Shown piece by piece: positions 28,404 to 36,818 of a stretch of 64,000 nt of DNA (positions are counted from its first letter, which is position 1; each line of letters opens with the position of its first letter). This DNA is from Microvirga vignae (GTDB taxonomy: Bacteria; Pseudomonadota; Alphaproteobacteria; Rhizobiales; Beijerinckiaceae). The position numbers and the translations under genes are program-made. Below the pieces are notes generated by a model. The model had not been told where the DNA came from and made no database searches. It worked only from the letters and a program-made list of their open reading frames with translations. Location: assembly GCF_001017175.1 (NCBI RefSeq), contig NZ_LCYG01000016.1, positions 232,569 to 296,568 of the forward strand, given 5' to 3'.

Positions 28404-29201
28404 TTATTCGCCAAACACGCCCCAGGCACAGTAGCTTTGAAGCGGATGCCGCTTGAGCCTTATGTTGTTCAACCCCAGCACTTCTTGAACAGCTAATGTC
28501 TCGCCAGGGAGTTGCGGGCAGTTCAGCTCGTCGAAAACAAGAAGGGAGCCTTTTACAAGTCTCGGGATGATCTTTTCGAGAACATCTTTGGTTGGCTTGT
28601 ATACATCCATATCGAATATGGCCATCGATACGATCGCATGCGGGTTTTTTTCCAGCCAGACGTCAATGGTCTGAGAGGCATCGCCTTTTATGAGCTCAAA
28701 TTTTTTGATGTGGTTGATCGCGTGCAGGCCCTCATGGATGCTCAATATTTCTTCAAGTGTGTTTTCATAGTTTGGCAGCGATCTGTAATCGCCGATTTCG
28801 GCAAAGCCGCCATCTTTGCTGTCAATCGTTGAGAACCCCTCGAAAGTGTCAAAACCAAATATTGTCCTTGATACATTGTTGGGTTCGTACATGCCGCGGA
28901 AGTTCTGCAAGAGTGCTAGGGTGGCGCCCCATTGAACCCCGAACTCGCAGATCACACCTGGCACGTCCAGAATCTTTTGATAAAGTTCGTGATAGTAGAT
29001 GATGCGGCTTAACGCCTTTTGCTTGATCGTGACTAAGTTGTGAAGGTTCCAGTTTCCTCCATATTGAGGAAGCAACTCTTTTGAAATCGATAAAAGACGG
29101 GTATCCAGCAGGGCATCGTGCTCAGTTCGGCTCGATAACTCGCCGTTTTGAAGCTTGTACGTCTGTTGGTTTATGTCTTTTCGCCTATTTGTATTTTCCA
29201 T
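28404..29201 (-). CDS. TylF/macrocin O-methyltransferase-like SAM methyltransferase
   Basis: A 265-residue protein. CEFGVQWGATLALLQNF is the SAM-binding motif I, FGFDTFEGFSTID is typical of the TylF/MycF and sugar/antibiotic methyltransferase clan, and DMDVYKPTKDVLEKI plus GSLLVFDELNCPQLPGE carries the metal-binding and catalytic acidic residues. It would methylate a sugar or secondary metabolite hydroxyl, perhaps a surface polysaccharide or lipid. Base composition is visibly poorer in G+C than all neighbours, with Lys/Asn/Ile-rich residues, and the upstream gap is AT-rich, all pointing to recent transfer. ATG at 29201 or 29213 may be used. Confidence 0.82.
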   Translation of the reverse strand: MENTNRRKDINQQTYKLQNGELSSRTEHDALLDTRLLSISKELLPQYGGNWNLHNLVTIKQKALSRIIYYHELYQKILDVPGVICEFGVQWGATLALLQNFRGMYEPNNVSRTIFGFDTFEGFSTIDSKDGGFAEIGDYRSLPNYENTLEEILSIHEGLHAINHIKKFELIKGDASQTIDVWLEKNPHAIVSMAIFDMDVYKPTKDVLEKIIPRLVKGSLLVFDELNCPQLPGETLAVQEVLGLNNIRLKRHPLQSYCAWGVFGE

Positions 29202-29213
29202 CTTTTCTCTCAC

Positions 29214-29604
29214 TGAGCGTTGCGCACGTACATTCTCCTGGTGTCCTAGGTTTGCGGGGACAGAACAAGAAACGCGAAGGCTCGTGAGTGTAAATAACGA
29301 GCAATACAGGTATTCTACAAGACGAGTTCACAATTCTATATGACACGATATTACGATCGTCAAATCGAGGCCTTCTGGTAGCTCTTTCGGCCGACGGCAC
29401 GATTTCTGTAGTAGACTCTTGCTCGGTCTTGCCTGACGCTGCGAGGCAAAGAGCAGCAGTCAATTCTCCAACAGTAAAAGAGCGAGTTACGTAATAATAT
29501 AAAGTAACATAAGGAAAATAATTATTCCTGTGTGTAAATAAAATTTTACCTATCCCATGCTTTGAGAGTAACTACCGGTGATTAAGAAGAGCAGGATTGC
29601 TTGA
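29214..29604. other. AT-rich intergenic region
   Basis: About 390 bp, strikingly AT-rich compared with the rest of the window. It separates the methyltransferase start from the molybdopterin-fold gene and must hold promoters for both divergent units. Short frames here show no family or ribosome site. No direct repeats or integrase remnants are visible to me. Confidence 0.6.
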
Positions 29605-30120
29605 ATGAAGATGCGAAACATTGTTCGGGCTGCAATCATTGCACTCATCGGTTTCTCCGGGATCGGGGCTGCGAGAGCGGAGACGCTGCCCACGCCCAAG
29701 GAAAGGCCGATCCTGACGATCTCGGGAAATATCTCGGCTACCAACAAGGGCAACACGGCGATATTTGACCGCGCCATGCTCGAAGCCTTGGGTACAGTTT
29801 CCTTCGAGACGGAAACGCCCTGGTATTCCGAGACGGTGAAGTTCGAGGGTGTGCCTTTGGCTAAGCTCATGCAGCATGTCGGCGCCAAGGGTGAGCACAT
29901 CGTGGTCACGGCGCTGAACGACTACAGCAGCGACATCCCCTTCGCTGACATCATGAAGTACAATGTCATTCTCGCGATGAAGCAGAATGGCCAGTACATG
30001 TCCGTCCGCGACAAGGGACCTCTCTTCATTGTCTATCCCTTCGACAGCGACCCCCAGCTGAAACACCAGACCTATTACGGCCGCTCGGTGTGGCAGGTCT
30101 ACAAGATCGCCGTGAAATAA
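29605..30120 (+). CDS. Periplasmic molybdopterin-binding-fold (SUOX-like) protein
   Basis: A 171-residue exported protein (signal peptide about residues 1-27, ending ARA) with the oxidoreductase molybdopterin-binding fold in short form: LTISGNISATN, MLEALGTVSFETETPWYSETVKFEGVPLAKLM and ALNDYSSDIPFADI. The single conserved cysteine that ligates molybdenum in sulfite oxidase-type enzymes is missing from the corresponding stretch, so it may be a non-catalytic sensor-like domain. It is 28 nt upstream of a membrane GGDEF/EAL gene, an arrangement suggesting that it senses a periplasmic ligand for that protein. Confidence 0.8.
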   Translation: MKMRNIVRAAIIALIGFSGIGAARAETLPTPKERPILTISGNISATNKGNTAIFDRAMLEALGTVSFETETPWYSETVKFEGVPLAKLMQHVGAKGEHIVVTALNDYSSDIPFADIMKYNVILAMKQNGQYMSVRDKGPLFIVYPFDSDPQLKHQTYYGRSVWQVYKIAVK

Positions 30121-30148
30121 CGTAGGTCCGAGCGCTCGGAGAAAATGG

Positions 30149-32572
30149 TTGTCGCTGCGCACGCTCAAACTGGTGCTTGCCGTCGTCATTGCCGGCTTCA
30201 TCGTATCTGCTGCCTATATTTCGATCCTCATTGTCGAGCGTCAGGAAGTCCTCAAGCACGTCGCCCGGTACAACATGCCTTGGCATGCCAGCGCGGCGAT
30301 GCATGAATTCGTGCGTCTGGAGCAGCGCCTCAGCGCCTATGCGGCGCAAGACCCGACAGTAGACAAGGATGAGGTTTCCCTGCGTTTTGACATTATGGTC
30401 AGCAGGTCCGACCTTCTGCGTTCCGGAGACTTCAGAGAATTTCTCCGCGTTGCCCCCGAATGGCAGGAGGTTGTCGAGGAACTGGGTAAAACTCTTGCCG
30501 AGATCCAGCCCGCCATCGACAATTTGGACAGACCCGAAGCCGCCTTGGACATTGTGAGAGCGTTGGAGCAATTCGATGTCAAGCTCGCCGGTCTGGCCGC
30601 GGCCGCGCTCCATTATGGCGGCCAGCGTGCCGAGCAGGACCAGCACGAGCTGATCCGCCTGCACTGGATGTTCTCGAGTCTGGCGGCGGGCCTGATCGTG
30701 TTCGGCCTGTTCCTGCTGGTGCTGCTTGGATGGCACAACCGGCTTCTGGAAAAGGCCCATGCCGAACTCAGGCTCTATGCCGACAATTTCGAGAATATCT
30801 CCGTAAAATTGGAGAAGACCAACAAGGCTCTGAGCAGCGCCTATGAGGAGCTTCAACTGCGCAACGAAGCGCTGCAGACGCAGGAGCACGAACTCAGGAC
30901 TCAGAACGAGCGTTTCGATGCCGCACTCAACAACATGTCCCATGGCCTGTGCATGGTGGATGGGTCGGAGCGCATCATCGTCTTCAACGCCCGTTTCGCC
31001 GAACTTTTCGCCATCGACACGACGGTTCAGCCCGGTGTGACGCTGAGTTGCCTGGTCGCGCAGGCAGAGGCGCAGGGCTGCGATGGTGCGGAGCCGCTGC
31101 GAGAAATCCTGGCCGAGCAGCAGGAACTCATGCGCAAAAGGCAGCAATTCGCCTTCATTCATGAGCAGCCCGATGGCCAGACCTTTGCCATCTCCCACCA
31201 GCCTATGTCGGATGGCGGCTGGGTGGCGACTTACGACGACATCACGGAGCGCAGGCAGGCCGAGTCGCAGATCGCCTATATGGCCCATCACGACGCGCTC
31301 ACTGATCTCGCCAACCGTGTGCTCTTCCGTCAGCAGATGGAGCACGCGCTCGAGGAGACGGAACGCCAGCGGCTGAAGATGGCCGTGCTTTGCCTCGACC
31401 TCGACCGCTTCAAGGACGTGAACGACTCGCTCGGCCATGAAACGGGCGATTCCCTTCTCAAACTCGTTTCCGAGCGGCTGCGCAGCTGCATCCGGCAGCA
31501 GGATGTGGTCGCCCGTCTCGGCGGTGACGAGTTTGCCATCCTGCAGCTTGCCATCGACGACCAGCAGGATTGCGCAGCGCTCGCCCAACGCATCGTCGAT
31601 GCCATCAGCATGCCCTACGACCTCGACGGTCAGGAAATCGTCATCGGCACCAGCATCGGCATCACCATCGGGTCCGAGGGCAATCTGTCTCCCGATCAGC
31701 TGCTCAAACAGGCGGATCTCGCGCTCTACCGTGCCAAGGCCGATGGGCGCGCCACCTTCCGCTTCTTCGAGCCGGAGATGGACGCGGAGCTGCAGGCCCG
31801 CCGCTCCCTCGAGATCGATCTGCGCAAGGCGCTCGCCAACCGCGAATTCGAACTCTTCTTCCAGCCGCAGGTCAATGTGCGTGCCAACGAGATCGGCGGT
31901 TATGAGGCATTGCTGCGTTGGAGGCATCCCGAGCGCGGTATGGTCTCGCCTGGCGATTTCATTCCGATCGCCGAGGATATCGGTCTGATCTCATCCTTGG
32001 GCGATTGGGTGCTGGAGCAGGCCTGTATGACGGCGACTGCCTGGCCCAAGGGCATCAAGGTCGCGGTCAATCTCTCTCCCGTGCAGTTCCGCAACAAGAC
32101 CCTCGTGCAGAGCGTGAGCCGGGCGCTGGCGCGGTCCGGTCTGGCGCCGGATCGCCTGGAGCTGGAAGTCACCGAATCCGTCCTGCTGCAGGACAACGAG
32201 TTGACGGTTGCGACATTGCACCAGCTGCGCCGCATGGGCGTGCGCATTGCCATGGACGATTTCGGCACCGGCTATTCCTCTCTCAGCTATCTGCGCAGCT
32301 TCCCCTTCGACAAGATCAAGATCGACCAGACCTTCGTGCGCGAGCTGTCCTCCCGTGCGGACTGCCTAGCGATCGTACGGTCCATCGCGGGTCTCGGCGC
32401 GAGCCTCGGCATGTCCACCGTGGCCGAGGGTGTCGAGACGGAGGACCAGTTCCTCCAGATCACTGCAGCCGGATGCACCGAGGTGCAGGGCTTCTATTTC
32501 GGGCAGCCCAAGCCTGCCTCTGAGCTCACCCACACGCTCGCGGCCACGAAACGCAAGGCGGAAGTAGCCTAA
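30149..32572 (+). CDS. Membrane GGDEF/EAL cyclic-di-GMP regulator with PAS domain
   Basis: An 807-residue inner-membrane protein starting with TTG, preceded by a CGGAGAA ribosome site. Two hydrophobic segments (about residues 8-28 and 173-195) enclose a helical periplasmic sensor domain. A coiled coil (195-245), a PAS domain (245-365, NNMSHGLCMVDG), a GGDEF domain with intact RLGGDEFA near 458, and an EAL domain with intact YEALLRWRHP near 585 follow. The EAL metal residues are present (VTESVLL, DDFGTGYSS). It could both make and degrade c-di-GMP. The upstream periplasmic protein is a likely partner. Confidence 0.92.
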   Translation: MSLRTLKLVLAVVIAGFIVSAAYISILIVERQEVLKHVARYNMPWHASAAMHEFVRLEQRLSAYAAQDPTVDKDEVSLRFDIMVSRSDLLRSGDFREFLRVAPEWQEVVEELGKTLAEIQPAIDNLDRPEAALDIVRALEQFDVKLAGLAAAALHYGGQRAEQDQHELIRLHWMFSSLAAGLIVFGLFLLVLLGWHNRLLEKAHAELRLYADNFENISVKLEKTNKALSSAYEELQLRNEALQTQEHELRTQNERFDAALNNMSHGLCMVDGSERIIVFNARFAELFAIDTTVQPGVTLSCLVAQAEAQGCDGAEPLREILAEQQELMRKRQQFAFIHEQPDGQTFAISHQPMSDGGWVATYDDITERRQAESQIAYMAHHDALTDLANRVLFRQQMEHALEETERQRLKMAVLCLDLDRFKDVNDSLGHETGDSLLKLVSERLRSCIRQQDVVARLGGDEFAILQLAIDDQQDCAALAQRIVDAISMPYDLDGQEIVIGTSIGITIGSEGNLSPDQLLKQADLALYRAKADGRATFRFFEPEMDAELQARRSLEIDLRKALANREFELFFQPQVNVRANEIGGYEALLRWRHPERGMVSPGDFIPIAEDIGLISSLGDWVLEQACMTATAWPKGIKVAVNLSPVQFRNKTLVQSVSRALARSGLAPDRLELEVTESVLLQDNELTVATLHQLRRMGVRIAMDDFGTGYSSLSYLRSFPFDKIKIDQTFVRELSSRADCLAIVRSIAGLGASLGMSTVAEGVETEDQFLQITAAGCTEVQGFYFGQPKPASELTHTLAATKRKAEVA

Positions 32573-32624
32573 TCCCGAGCGACCATTTCCACCATAGATT
32601 CCACCATAGACTGGAGCAGGAAAG

Positions 32625-33014
32625 ATGAAGACCTATTGCGAGTTCACGTTCGAAGCGGCCCATTCCGTGCATCCCTATTCGGGGCTGCATGGGCACACCT
32701 TCATCGCGAAGCTCACGTTCGGCGGTCCGGTGGACGAGGTCTATAACTGGCCGGTGAATCTCTACGATGTCGAGAACTACATCAAGGAACTGAAGGGCGA
32801 CCACGGCACAGGGCTCGATCACACCAATCTCGACCTCAAGCAGAACGAGATCGGCCTCGCCTCGCTGGAGAACATCACGATCTATATCTGGCGCAAGGTG
32901 AAGGAGCGCTTCCCGAACCTCGAGGAAGTGGAGCTCAAGCGCGGCATGACGGGCTCGTCGGAAGGCTGCATCTATCGCGGCGAGACGCTGCAGACCGCCA
33001 GTCTCGCGGCCTGA
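32625..33014 (+). CDS. QueD/PTPS-family protein lacking catalytic Cys
   Basis: A 129-residue member of the 6-pyruvoyltetrahydropterin synthase/QueD fold. Zinc ligands His13, His22 and His24 (AAH, HGH) and the LDH pair Asp65-His66 are conserved. By comparison with E. coli QueD from memory, the catalytic Cys before LHGH is replaced by Tyr18 and the C-terminal catalytic Glu appears replaced in LKRGMTGSSEGCIYRGE. Loss of the cysteine argues against the canonical 6-carboxytetrahydropterin reaction in queuosine synthesis. No queC, queE or folE is adjacent. It may act on another pterin or be a paralogue with altered chemistry. A terminator follows. Confidence 0.82.
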   Translation: MKTYCEFTFEAAHSVHPYSGLHGHTFIAKLTFGGPVDEVYNWPVNLYDVENYIKELKGDHGTGLDHTNLDLKQNEIGLASLENITIYIWRKVKERFPNLEEVELKRGMTGSSEGCIYRGETLQTASLAA

Positions 33015-33020
33015 AAACAA

Positions 33021-33055
33021 AAGCGCCTGAGGCACCGAGATCTCCAGGCGCTTCT
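33021..33055. terminator. Terminator after the QueD-like gene
   Basis: A 9-bp perfect stem (33021-33029 with 33045-33053) right after the stop, followed by TCTCGATT. It also lies at the end of the convergent MipA gene. Confidence 0.6.
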
Positions 33056-33073
33056 CGATTGAGTGGGGAGATT

Positions 33074-33895
33074 TTATCGGCCCACGCCGAAGGAATAAGA
33101 GACGGTCAGACCAAGACCGACCTGGTTCTCCGAACCGAATTCTTGAACGATCGGGCTGTCCGCAGCATCGCCCACGAGGCGCTTGTAGGACACGAACGCC
33201 GTCGTCGACCACTGCTCCGACCAAATGTAGGACGCGCTGGCGGTCGCGCCCACCGAAGTGATGCCGCCGGACGGGCGATAGGCCTCGACCTGTCCGTTGA
33301 GCGCCGCTTCGACAGGCGTGACGCCGAAATAGGTGCGGGTGAATTCGCCGTCGCCGAGCGACAGGCGCGGACCCGCCGACACGGTGAAGGCGCCGAAGGC
33401 TTGCACTAGGTCGAGACCGAGGTCGGCCACGAAGCCGTCATGCCCGTTGATGCCGTGTCGGACCTCGGCGCGGGCGCGCAGGAACTCCACGGGCCAGTAT
33501 TCCACGAAGAGGCCAGGTTCCACCGCCCAATTGATCTTGTTCAGGCCGAACAGCCGCCGGTCGTCCTCCAGGTAGCGCCCGCCCTGGAAGCGACCGACCA
33601 CGCCGAAGCGCAGGGCGGAATCGTCGATGAACGAGAAGCTCAAGCCGTCATCAGGGGCGCTGAAACGTTCCACTGTGCCCGCGCGGCGGAAACTGAGGGA
33701 GGGATAACCGACGAAGCTCAGATCGTCCGCGCCAGGATAGGACGGCTGCAGCTGCAGGTTTGCCTTGAGCGTCACGATCCAGCCCGAGGGAGCAGACGGT
33801 AGCAAGGTGAAAGTTGGCTCCGCCGCCTGCACCGAAACCGACGCCGAGCCTGCGAGAAACAATGTGGCGATGGCGGAAGATTTCGAGAGGCGCAT
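33074..33895 (-). CDS. MipA/OmpV-family outer membrane protein
   Basis: A 273-residue outer-membrane beta-barrel with a signal peptide (about residues 1-24, ending VQA). Features are PSLSFRRAG, the GLNKINWAVEPGLFVEYWP stretch and alternating amphipathic strands ending LTVSYSFGVGR, with a terminal aromatic-rich strand. Relatives include MipA, a scaffold for murein enzymes, and OmpV. Its function here is unknown. It lies convergent with the QueD-like gene. Confidence 0.9.
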   Translation of the reverse strand: MRLSKSSAIATLFLAGSASVSVQAAEPTFTLLPSAPSGWIVTLKANLQLQPSYPGADDLSFVGYPSLSFRRAGTVERFSAPDDGLSFSFIDDSALRFGVVGRFQGGRYLEDDRRLFGLNKINWAVEPGLFVEYWPVEFLRARAEVRHGINGHDGFVADLGLDLVQAFGAFTVSAGPRLSLGDGEFTRTYFGVTPVEAALNGQVEAYRPSGGITSVGATASASYIWSEQWSTTAFVSYKRLVGDAADSPIVQEFGSENQVGLGLTVSYSFGVGR

Positions 33896-34035
33896 GGTTC
33901 GTCACCTGGTGAGCGTGATCGGCGCATCCGTCCTGACGGCAAACGCCGGAGAGGTCAAGCCGCCGCTATGATTTAGGTCAAGGCGAGGTGAACGCTCGAG
34001 GGGCAAGAATCATCATCGTCACAAGGAGTATGGCC

Positions 34036-34479
34036 GTGAACAAAGATCTCAAGCTTCCCCATGACGGCATGGTTCTCGTCAGCGATGGGCGCAAAGCGCT
34101 CTTTCTGAAAAACCAGGGAGACGATGTTTTCCCGAATTATCAGGTCGAACGTGTGCTTACGGCCGGGGAGAATCCGCAGACGCGCGACATGGAGACCGGC
34201 AAGCCGGGCATTCGCGGCGAGCGCCATACGATTGCGCAGACGGACTGGCACGATCTGGCCGAGCGAAAGTTCGCCACCGAGGTTGCGGATGAAATCAACG
34301 TCGTCGGTGCAGCGGCAGCCATAAAGGCTATCGTGGTCGCGGCACCTCCACGCACCCTGGCGCAGCTGCGCAGCCATTTCTCGGATGCGGTGAAGCAGAA
34401 AATTCTCGCTGAGGTCAACAAGGACCTGACGAAGCACCCAGTCTTCGAGATTGAGCAGCATCTGACGGGTCGAGCCTGA
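34036..34479 (+). CDS. Host-attachment family protein
   Basis: A 147-residue cytoplasmic protein of the host attachment protein family (first described as an Agrobacterium attachment protein). The family pattern is MVLVSDGRKALFLKNQGDD at the start, EEG-type middle and IVVAAPPRTLAQLRSHFSDAVKQKILAEVNKDLTKHP at the end, resembling an eRF1 domain-3 fold. GTG at 34036 is chosen because AAGGAG at 34023-34028 lies 7 nt away, whereas the ATG at 34030 would be only 1 nt away. A role in attachment is not established for most members. Confidence 0.85.
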   Translation: MNKDLKLPHDGMVLVSDGRKALFLKNQGDDVFPNYQVERVLTAGENPQTRDMETGKPGIRGERHTIAQTDWHDLAERKFATEVADEINVVGAAAAIKAIVVAAPPRTLAQLRSHFSDAVKQKILAEVNKDLTKHPVFEIEQHLTGRA

Positions 34480-34495
34480 CCCGACTTGCCCGGGC

Positions 34496-34634
34496 TAAAG
34501 CATCGGACCCAGAAGTGGAATGCATTTCTTGGGATCCATCCGATGCTCCCTTTTTCAAGCAGTGCATGGTTTTTGTGCGAACCGAAGGTCCGCGTCAGCG
34601 AAGAAACCGGGGCCACTTGTCCGCACGATGCGCC
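34496..34634. repeat. Dispersed two-hairpin repeat, copy B
   Basis: Starts TAAAGCATCGGACCC and runs to CGCACGATGCG. The first palindrome joins GAGCATCGGA-like arms across AGAAGTGGAATGCATTTCTT; the second runs to the CGATGCGC end. It sits between the attachment gene and a small proline-rich gene. Confidence 0.8.
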
Positions 34635-34712
34635 AGCGCCTGCAACAGCCCCGTGCAGAACCTTTTGTCGCTTCGGACGGTTGATGGATGAAACGATAAG
34701 GAGAAGGCCTTC

Positions 34713-34916
34713 TTGACCCTGATCGCCAGCAACCGCCCGCAGCCCGACGAATTCTATCCCAAGCCGCCTCCCACGGAGCCGGTGCCCGGCATGCCCACCC
34801 CGGCTGAGACACCCGTGTCCCCTGTTCCTCCGAGCATCCCATCCTCCCTGCCTGAGCAGCCGCCGGAGCCGGACAAGCCGGTCATTCATCCGACGCCGCA
34901 GCCCGAGGTTCCTTAA
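34713..34916 (+). CDS. Small proline-rich hypothetical protein
   Basis: A 67-residue frame with a TTG start and AAGGAG ribosome site about 8 nt upstream. Nearly 40 percent of residues are proline, in a PxxP-rich pattern ending PTPQPEVP, so it should be disordered. No family is recognised, though similar short Pro-rich peptides are common in rhizobia. Its stop overlaps the stop of the convergent TSUP gene in a shared TTAA. Confidence 0.55.
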   Translation: MTLIASNRPQPDEFYPKPPPTEPVPGMPTPAETPVSPVPPSIPSSLPEQPPEPDKPVIHPTPQPEVP

Positions 34917-35764
34917 GCGAGCAGGCTGGCGGCGAAGCGGGCGCAGACGAGCAGCAGGAAGAGGCCGAAGGCGACCTCCAGGCGGCGCTTCGAGAGCCGG
35001 TGCGCGAGATGCGCGCCGATGGGCGCCATCCAGGTGCTGGTGGGAATGAACAGCAGCAGGCCGAGCAGCGACACATAGCCGAGCGCCAGCGGCGGCTGGA
35101 AGGCGATCACGTCCGGGAAATCCGCCATGTGCGGCCATCCGGCATAGATGTAGCCGATGGCGCCGGGGATCGAAATCAGGATGCCCAGCCCCGAGGAGGT
35201 GGCCACCGCCTGATGGATCGGGCGGCTGTAGAAGGTCATGAACAGGTTCGACAGCTGCCCGCCGCCGATGCCCATGAGGGCCGAGAGCACGCCGATGAGC
35301 CCGCCATAGGCCCGCATGATCGGCTTTCCCGGCATATCGAGGCCGAGCCGCCAGGTGTCCTTGCCGAAGAGCAGGCGGATCGCGGAAACGCCGGCCACCA
35401 GCACGAACACCGCCTTGAACAGGTCCGCAGGGGCATAGCGGGCAATCAGGCTCCCCGTGACGACGCCGAGCACGACCGGCACGGCCCAGACCCTCAGGAT
35501 CGACATGTCGACCGCGCCCTTGGCGCGGTGCGCGGTGAAGGAGCGGAGCGAGGTGGGCACGATGATGGCCAGCGACGTGCCGACGCACAGCGGCATGCGC
35601 ACCTCGTCCGGCACGGCCAGGATCCGGAACAGCTCGTAGAGGATCGGCACCGCTACCGCGCCGCCGCCGACGCCGAACACCCCGGCGAGCAAGCCGGTGA
35701 TCGCCCCGGCCGCAAGAAGCGCCACCACGAGCCAGACGAGATCAAACACAGGAATGCCGAACAT
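34913..35764 (-). CDS. TSUP-family (TauE/SafE) anion permease
   Basis: A 283-residue membrane protein with eight to nine helices in two repeats, as in the sulfite exporter TauE/SafE family. GVFGVGGGAVAVPILYELF and MGIGGGQLSNLFM are the paired family motifs. It probably transports a sulfur- or carbon-containing anion such as sulfite, sulfoacetate or thiosulfate; the substrate is unknown. The ATG at 35764 begins the first helix; the upstream frame to 35857 lacks conservation and approaches repeat C. Monocistronic. Confidence 0.88.
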   Translation of the reverse strand: MFGIPVFDLVWLVVALLAAGAITGLLAGVFGVGGGAVAVPILYELFRILAVPDEVRMPLCVGTSLAIIVPTSLRSFTAHRAKGAVDMSILRVWAVPVVLGVVTGSLIARYAPADLFKAVFVLVAGVSAIRLLFGKDTWRLGLDMPGKPIMRAYGGLIGVLSALMGIGGGQLSNLFMTFYSRPIHQAVATSSGLGILISIPGAIGYIYAGWPHMADFPDVIAFQPPLALGYVSLLGLLLFIPTSTWMAPIGAHLAHRLSKRRLEVAFGLFLLLVCARFAASLLA

Positions 35765-35827
35765 GACGAAACACCGGAAACGCAGATGACGGACGCTGAT
35801 GGCAGCGTCATGAAACCTTTGCCACGC

Positions 35828-35944
35828 TAGAGCCTCGGACTCAAAAGTGGAATCCACTTCTGGGGCTCATCCGATGCTCAATTTGTGGAGGAGCGCATCG
35901 TTCATGCGGAAAACCGGATCCACCTTTCCGCACGATGCGCTAAA
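35828..35944. repeat. Dispersed two-hairpin repeat, copy C
   Basis: Starts TAGAGCCTCGGAC, ends CACGATGCGCTAAA. First palindrome from AGCCTCGGA to TCCGATGCT around AAAAGTGGAATCCACTT; second from GCGCATCGTT to ACGATGCGC. It lies between two minus-strand genes and provides the TAG stop of the Clp1-like gene. Confidence 0.85.
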
Positions 35945-36809
35945 GCAGGGATCTTGCCCCTGGCCAGCCCCGGCCTTCGGCTTTGAGGCGGGTTTCCGAA
36001 TAGGCCTCATCCAGGGCAAGCATGCCTGGCACGATACCCTGAATTGCCGCCTGCCTGACAGGCGTCAGGACTTCGATGGCCTCATTGTCTCCGGCACCAC
36101 CCAGAAGCCCCAAGCCGAGATCGTTTCCCAGCCCGTTTCGCAAGCCCACCAGCAGCCGCCGGTCAGGGGAAATGGCAGGCGGTGTCTCCAAGAGCAGAGC
36201 GGGATCGAGGGAAAGCACGGCAGCATCCTCGAAGTACCGATGGAAAGCCTGCCTTCGGCCAGCCCGCCGCTCCCCGTCGGTCTTTCGCCTGGCGTGGGGG
36301 GATGAGGGAAGATGAAGAACAGGAATGTCAGGACGCTCGCCGATGATCGGTTCGAGATCCGGGGCATTTCCAAGAACGATCAGCAGATCGGGCTGGATAA
36401 CCTGGAGCTTTGCCGCCTTCAGCCTTCGTCCAGGACCCGACAGGAGTCCACTGGTGTTGATGATTTTGATCGTCGCATCCGTTCGTGAAAAAAGCCGTTG
36501 CGTTCCTTCGAGAAGCGGTTTCCAGCCGAGAACGGGATCCGTCGATCCAACGAAAGCGAGCGCCAGGCCTTGAGCATCGCTCATGGTGACGCAGGCGGGA
36601 GGGCCGATCATCTTCTGGCCGAGATCGGTATCGATGAGAGCCACGTCACGTCCGGTCTGTATAGCGGACGTGAAGAGGAAGCCGGTCAGCATACTCTTGC
36701 CGCTGTCAGTCCGGCCGATCACGCCTACGGTTCGGATGTTATCGCGCTCGAGCCGCTGCGCAGCCTCATGCCATTCGCGCGGTACATGCAGATCTGGGGG
36801 TGACTTCAT
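35940..36809 (-). CDS. Clp1/Grc3-like polynucleotide 5'-kinase P-loop protein
   Basis: A 289-residue P-loop NTPase. Walker A is GRTDSGKSML (about residues 32-41), followed by ALIDTDLGQKMIGPPACVTM (about 57-76), the DxDxGQ...GPP motif that marks the Clp1/Grc3/Nol9 polynucleotide kinases, and AFVGSTDPVLG around 87. INTSGLLSGPG near 118 supplies the clasp-like segment. Eukaryotic and archaeal members phosphorylate RNA or DNA 5'-hydroxyls; bacterial examples are little studied. It might instead be a MinD-like GTPase paralogue. The C-terminal part lacks recognisable domains. The gene precedes an esterase gene on the opposite side of a 9-nt gap in the same strand order (esterase first). Confidence 0.78.
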   Translation of the reverse strand: MKSPPDLHVPREWHEAAQRLERDNIRTVGVIGRTDSGKSMLTGFLFTSAIQTGRDVALIDTDLGQKMIGPPACVTMSDAQGLALAFVGSTDPVLGWKPLLEGTQRLFSRTDATIKIINTSGLLSGPGRRLKAAKLQVIQPDLLIVLGNAPDLEPIIGERPDIPVLHLPSSPHARRKTDGERRAGRRQAFHRYFEDAAVLSLDPALLLETPPAISPDRRLLVGLRNGLGNDLGLGLLGGAGDNEAIEVLTPVRQAAIQGIVPGMLALDEAYSETRLKAEGRGWPGARSLL

Positions 36810-36818
36810 GGGGTGGTG

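Noticed and set aside
30026..31927. A 633-residue frame antisense to the GGDEF/EAL gene
   Set aside because: The plus strand holds clear GGDEF and EAL motifs; the opposite frame has none and is a compositional shadow.
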